This document shows positions 7,286-9,901 of a stretch of 9,901 bases of DNA, piece by piece. The DNA comes from Fidelibacterota bacterium (GTDB lineage Bacteria; Fidelibacterota; UBA2242). The notes under the pieces were generated by a model. It did no database searches. It saw only the letters and a program-made list of their open reading frames with translations, and was not told the origin of the DNA. The position numbers were made by a program, and so were the translations under genes. The stretch spans positions 1 to 9,901 of the forward strand of contig JAFGXZ010000312.1 of NCBI GenBank assembly GCA_016936335.1, in the 5' to 3' direction. Numbering within the stretch: position 1 is the stretch's first letter; the number at the start of each line of letters is the position of its first letter.

Positions 7286-7939
7286 ATGTTGAATTTAATC
7301 GTTGTGCTTGCGCTGAGTTATCTGGCGGGTTCAATTCCGACCAGTATTATTGTCGCAAAATTGACCAAAGGAATCGACATCCGTAAATACGGCTCCGGAA
7401 ATGCCGGCGGGACAAATTCGTTTCGTGTGCTGGGCTGGAAGGCAGGTCTGTTCGTTTCACTATTCGATATCGGCAAAGGAACCTTTGCCACATTGGTGAT
7501 TTCGTCGATTCGTTTTGGGGAATTACCTTTTAAGAGCGGTTCAGCAATTATGGTTCTGGCTGGTGTTGCCGCGATATTAGGGCATACATATACGATTTTC
7601 GCCGGTTTTAAAGGTGGAAAAGGAGTTGGAACCGGGGCCGGCATGCTGTTGGGACTTTTTCCAATAGCCTTTCTTATCTGCCTGTTGGTTTTCGCTGTAT
7701 TTCTATTTTCAAGCGGGATTGTTTCCTTATCATCGATTGCAGCCGCGACCAGTTTGCCCATTGTCCTCTTTTTATTGGATCGGTTTACATCAATGGAAGT
7801 CGATGCTGTATTGATGGGTGTGAGTATCTTTATCCCGCTGTTCATCATATTTACACACCGGACGAATATTCAACGCCTGCTGAAAGGAGAGGAAAACTCT
7901 TTTGAAAACCTGAAAATCTTCAGGAAAAAGAAGAAATAA
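7286..7939 (+). CDS. plsY: Acyl-phosphate:glycerol-3-phosphate acyltransferase PlsY
   Basis: A 217-residue multi-pass inner-membrane protein of the PlsY family, which transfers an acyl chain from acyl-phosphate to the sn-1 position of glycerol-3-phosphate, the first step of phospholipid synthesis. Family motifs are present in order: GSIPTS (15-20), GSGNAGGTNSFRVLG (36-50), DIGKG (61-65), GHTYTIFAGFKGGKGVGTG (99-117) and HRTNIQRLLKGEE (191-203). The hydrophobic segments between them fit the seven-helix fold. Small deviations are GGTN instead of the common GATN, and GVGTG instead of GVAT. The basic C-terminal tail (RKKKK) is probably cytoplasmic. Its ATG begins on the base after the TAA of the fatty-acid-kinase fusion, with GGGAGA at 7275-7280 as ribosome binding site. 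The two are almost certainly cotranscribed and may be translationally coupled, which fits the first making PlsY's donor substrate. Confidence 0.95.
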   Translation: MLNLIVVLALSYLAGSIPTSIIVAKLTKGIDIRKYGSGNAGGTNSFRVLGWKAGLFVSLFDIGKGTFATLVISSIRFGELPFKSGSAIMVLAGVAAILGHTYTIFAGFKGGKGVGTGAGMLLGLFPIAFLICLLVFAVFLFSSGIVSLSSIAAATSLPIVLFLLDRFTSMEVDAVLMGVSIFIPLFIIFTHRTNIQRLLKGEENSFENLKIFRKKKK

Positions 7940-8013
7940 TTAGCTTATCCAATTTGAGGTTTGAATCACCGGTCAATTATTTGTATTATTCTTGAAGTAA
8001 ACAGAGCCATACA

Positions 8014-9234
8014 ATGGATTATTTAAAACATCTGAAATTCATAACTACTTTGGGAATATTTGGATGCATAACGGCGTTTGCGCAATTCCCGTATCAGGAC
8101 TTTGAGATTGTCGAGAGCATTCCGCTGGAGACAGTCCTGGATAATCCTGAAATCCGGAATACTTTTAGCGTCTGGCTGGAAATGATCAATTCGGCAAAAA
8201 AAACAATTGACATTGAGCAGTTTTATATATCAAACCTTGAAGGCGAGTCCCTGGAACCCATTATCCGGGCGCTTGAAAAGGCGGCCGACCGGGGTGTTTT
8301 AATCCGCATTATTGCTGAAAAACGAATGGCAGAGACCTATCCGAAAACTCTTGCCCGGTTGGATGAGCGCAAAAATATCAGTGTCCGGAAAATTGCCGTA
8401 TTCAGCGAGAGTGGCGGTGTTCAGCACAGCAAATATTTTATTGTTGATAATGAACAGGTATTCCTAGGAAGTCAGAATTTTGACTGGCGGGCGCTGGATC
8501 ATATCCACGAGATTGGTTTACGAATACGCCATCGGGAGTATGCCGGCCGGATGAGCAAACTGTTTGACCTGGACTGGAAACAGAGTCAGGGAAACCGATT
8601 GTATCCCCTGAAAGCAGACCGGGAAAGTGACTGGATGGAAATTCCGGTCGAAGCTCAGGAAGCGATCCGGTTTTACGCGACAGCCAGCCCCCTTGGAAAT
8701 GTTCCCCTGTCGTTCAGAGAAGATCTGCCAGCTATCGTTGAACTAATTGATAATGCAAAAAAACGAATTTACGTACAACTGCTTTCCTATTCACCGTCAG
8801 GTAAAGAAAGCTATTTCGGCGAGCTGGACAATGCCCTGCGCCGGGCGGCAGCCAGAGGAGTGGATGTACGCTTGCTCTGTTCCGACTGGTGTCAGCACAA
8901 GTATGAAATACCCTTTCTGAAAAAACTGGTCGAACAGGAAAATCTGGATGTGAAACTGAGCACAATACCCCAATGGTCCGGGGGTTATATTTCCTTTGCG
9001 CGGGTCGAACATTGTAAACTGATGATCATTGATGATAATCTAAGTTGGATAGGTTCCAGTAACTGGAAACGGGATTACTTTTATGGTTCCCGGAATGTGG
9101 CCGTAGTTGTTGAGGATAAATTGATGAATACAACGCTGACCAAACTCTTTCTGAAAAGCTGGGACGGACCTTACGCCTGGCGGATTGATCCCAAAAAGGA
9201 ATACCGGGCAAAATATTATGGCGAAAAGAATTGA
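8014..9234 (+). CDS. Exported phospholipase D superfamily protein, PLD3/PLD4-like, two HKD motifs
   Basis: A 406-residue protein with a signal peptide (about residues 1-23, ending AFA). Two complete HKD motifs are present: HSKYFIVD with His138/Lys140/Asp145 followed by GSQNFDWRALDHIHEIG, and HCKLMIID with His333/Lys335/Asp340 followed by GSSNWKRDYF. Sequence around both motifs resembles animal PLD3/PLD4 and poxvirus K4/p37-type proteins: the first GS.N.DWR.L....E.G, the ARV.H.K...... .IG.SNW...YF block, and the closing FLKSWDGPYA. Members of that branch include 5'-exonucleases and lipid-active enzymes, so substrate cannot be assigned. A single chain with both motifs forms one active site. It lies 74 bp after plsY on the same strand, with a poor ribosome binding site. 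FGC at 16-18 is a weak lipobox alternative, so it could instead be a lipoprotein; type I cleavage looks more likely. Confidence 0.9.
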   Translation: MDYLKHLKFITTLGIFGCITAFAQFPYQDFEIVESIPLETVLDNPEIRNTFSVWLEMINSAKKTIDIEQFYISNLEGESLEPIIRALEKAADRGVLIRIIAEKRMAETYPKTLARLDERKNISVRKIAVFSESGGVQHSKYFIVDNEQVFLGSQNFDWRALDHIHEIGLRIRHREYAGRMSKLFDLDWKQSQGNRLYPLKADRESDWMEIPVEAQEAIRFYATASPLGNVPLSFREDLPAIVELIDNAKKRIYVQLLSYSPSGKESYFGELDNALRRAAARGVDVRLLCSDWCQHKYEIPFLKKLVEQENLDVKLSTIPQWSGGYISFARVEHCKLMIIDDNLSWIGSSNWKRDYFYGSRNVAVVVEDKLMNTTLTKLFLKSWDGPYAWRIDPKKEYRAKYYGEKN

Positions 9235-9252
9235 TTTTCAGATAAAAAGACA

Positions 9253-9293
9253 TCATTTTACGGTAGCAATGATCAAAGAGCATTATAAAATGA
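9253..9293. repeat. AT-rich 8-bp inverted repeat before the lipoprotein gene
   Basis: TCATTTTA at 9253-9260 and TAAAATGA at 9286-9293 are exact reverse complements separated by 25 bases. They sit in the 81-bp gap between the PLD-like gene and the FN3 lipoprotein gene. The stem is AT-rich with a long loop and no following T-run, so it is not a convincing terminator. It may be a weak operator or simply chance. Confidence 0.25.
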
Positions 9294-9315
9294 AATATAT
9301 AACTGGGAGTATAGT

Positions 9316-9901
9316 ATGAAAAACAAAGGAATACTGATTTTAACGTTCTTTTTCGCAGTGATCTTTATGTTCTGCGGAACATCAACAGGTCCGGATGATG
9401 ACAATATCGATCCGAGTGACTCAACCGCGCCGTCAATCCCCATCGGTTTGGCTGTGGACGAGGATGCATCGGTTGAAGATTCGATTAAAATTACCTGGGA
9501 AGCGAATATTGATACTGATTTTGACAAGTACCGGGTTTACCGGGCGACCGGCGTTGATTCATTGCCGTTATATGGATTAGTTGCTGAGACGCGCCTGACC
9601 TATCATAGGGACACCGGTATGGAGTATAATACCGATTACTATTACCGGATTTCCGCCGTCGATAAGAATTTAAATGAAAGTGAAAAAAGCGCAGCGATTC
9701 TGGGAACAAGCGTCAATATCAATCCGCCGGCAATTCCATCGGATTTTACAGTTTACGCCTATAACCTTCCCGGTGAAGTTCCGACTGTTGAAGTTCGCTG
9801 GACGGCAAATACAGAGTCCGACCTCCATCATTACAGCATCTATCGGCATACAACCCTGCAGCTGACACCGGACTCCAGTTTTTTTATCTCGCAGACCACA
9901 A
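9316..9901 (+). CDS. FN3-repeat lipoprotein, partial
   Basis: The frame is open from ATG 9316 to the right edge (195 residues, no stop). GGGAG at 9305-9309, six bases before the ATG, supports the start. Residues 1-19 are a hydrophobic export signal and Cys20 (FMFC|GTSTG) is the probable lipidated residue. The -1 residue is Phe rather than Gly/Ala, a relaxed lipobox. A short flexible stretch with DDDN (27-30) follows the Cys. Two tandem fibronectin type III modules follow: ~38-131, with ITWEANIDTDFDKYRVYR and YYYRISAVDKNLNES, and ~138 onward, with VRWTANTESDLHHYSIYR. The paired W-x-A-N ... Y-x-h-Y-R strands show the repeat directly. Such proteins are envelope or surface lipoproteins; the C-terminal part, which would reveal any enzymatic domain, is outside the window. 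It may be cotranscribed with the PLD-like gene 81 bp upstream. Confidence 0.85.
   Translation, partial: MKNKGILILTFFFAVIFMFCGTSTGPDDDNIDPSDSTAPSIPIGLAVDEDASVEDSIKITWEANIDTDFDKYRVYRATGVDSLPLYGLVAETRLTYHRDTGMEYNTDYYYRISAVDKNLNESEKSAAILGTSVNINPPAIPSDFTVYAYNLPGEVPTVEVRWTANTESDLHHYSIYRHTTLQLTPDSSFFISQTT

Noticed and set aside
7318..7848. Long minus-strand open frame (176 codons) opposite plsY
   Set aside because: Its translation has no recognisable domain, and the plus frame is an intact PlsY with all motifs. It is a shadow of that gene.
9290..9319. Nine-codon ORF ending in TGA that overlaps the lipoprotein ATG
   Set aside because: It could be a coupling leader peptide, but it is short, unremarkable in sequence and easily produced by chance in AT-rich DNA.

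Overview
The window comes from a Gram-negative bacterium. One protein has an outer-membrane beta-barrel ending in Phe (patatin/POTRA/barrel, type Vd), and several others carry Sec signals or a lipoprotein signal. The style (FN3-rich secreted proteins, a lipoprotein with an Asp-rich stretch after its Cys, moderate-to-low GC) suggests a member of the FCB superphylum or a neighbouring candidate phylum. That placement is inference, and no rRNA or other marker is present to confirm it. At least one promoter looks like an ordinary sigma-70 site. I see no mobile elements, tRNA/rRNA genes or CRISPR.

Left part (minus strand, 1-3874): a secreted protein with Ig-like/FN3-like modules and a formylglycine-generating-enzyme (FGE/SUMF1-type) domain runs off the left edge. 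It is preceded by a good promoter with repeated TTTGGA boxes. Upstream of it on the same strand lies a complete 717-residue patatin-type phospholipase fused to a POTRA and an outer-membrane barrel (PlpD-like).

Right part (plus strand, 3987-9901): a 112-bp divergent region separates the phospholipase from a closely spaced run of same-strand genes. In order these are an M55 D-aminopeptidase (DppA-like), a DUF502 membrane protein overlapping it by ATGA, a one-chain fusion of FakA-type fatty acid kinase with a FakB/DegV fatty-acid-binding domain, plsY abutting the fusion with no intergenic base, a secreted two-HKD protein resembling animal PLD3/PLD4, and an FN3 lipoprotein cut by the right edge.

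The strongest theme is lipid metabolism. The fusion carries the recognisable parts needed to bind a free fatty acid and make acyl-phosphate. PlsY, encoded directly after it, uses acyl-phosphate to acylate glycerol-3-phosphate. A phospholipase that could release fatty acids at the outer membrane is divergent to this block, and an exported PLD-superfamily enzyme lies downstream. A fatty-acid salvage or phospholipid-recycling locus is therefore plausible. The FakA-FakB fusion plus plsY is the solid core, and inclusion of the outer genes is inference.

All intergenic gaps are below 300 bases. The largest (1518-1720) holds the promoter and repeats described in the features.
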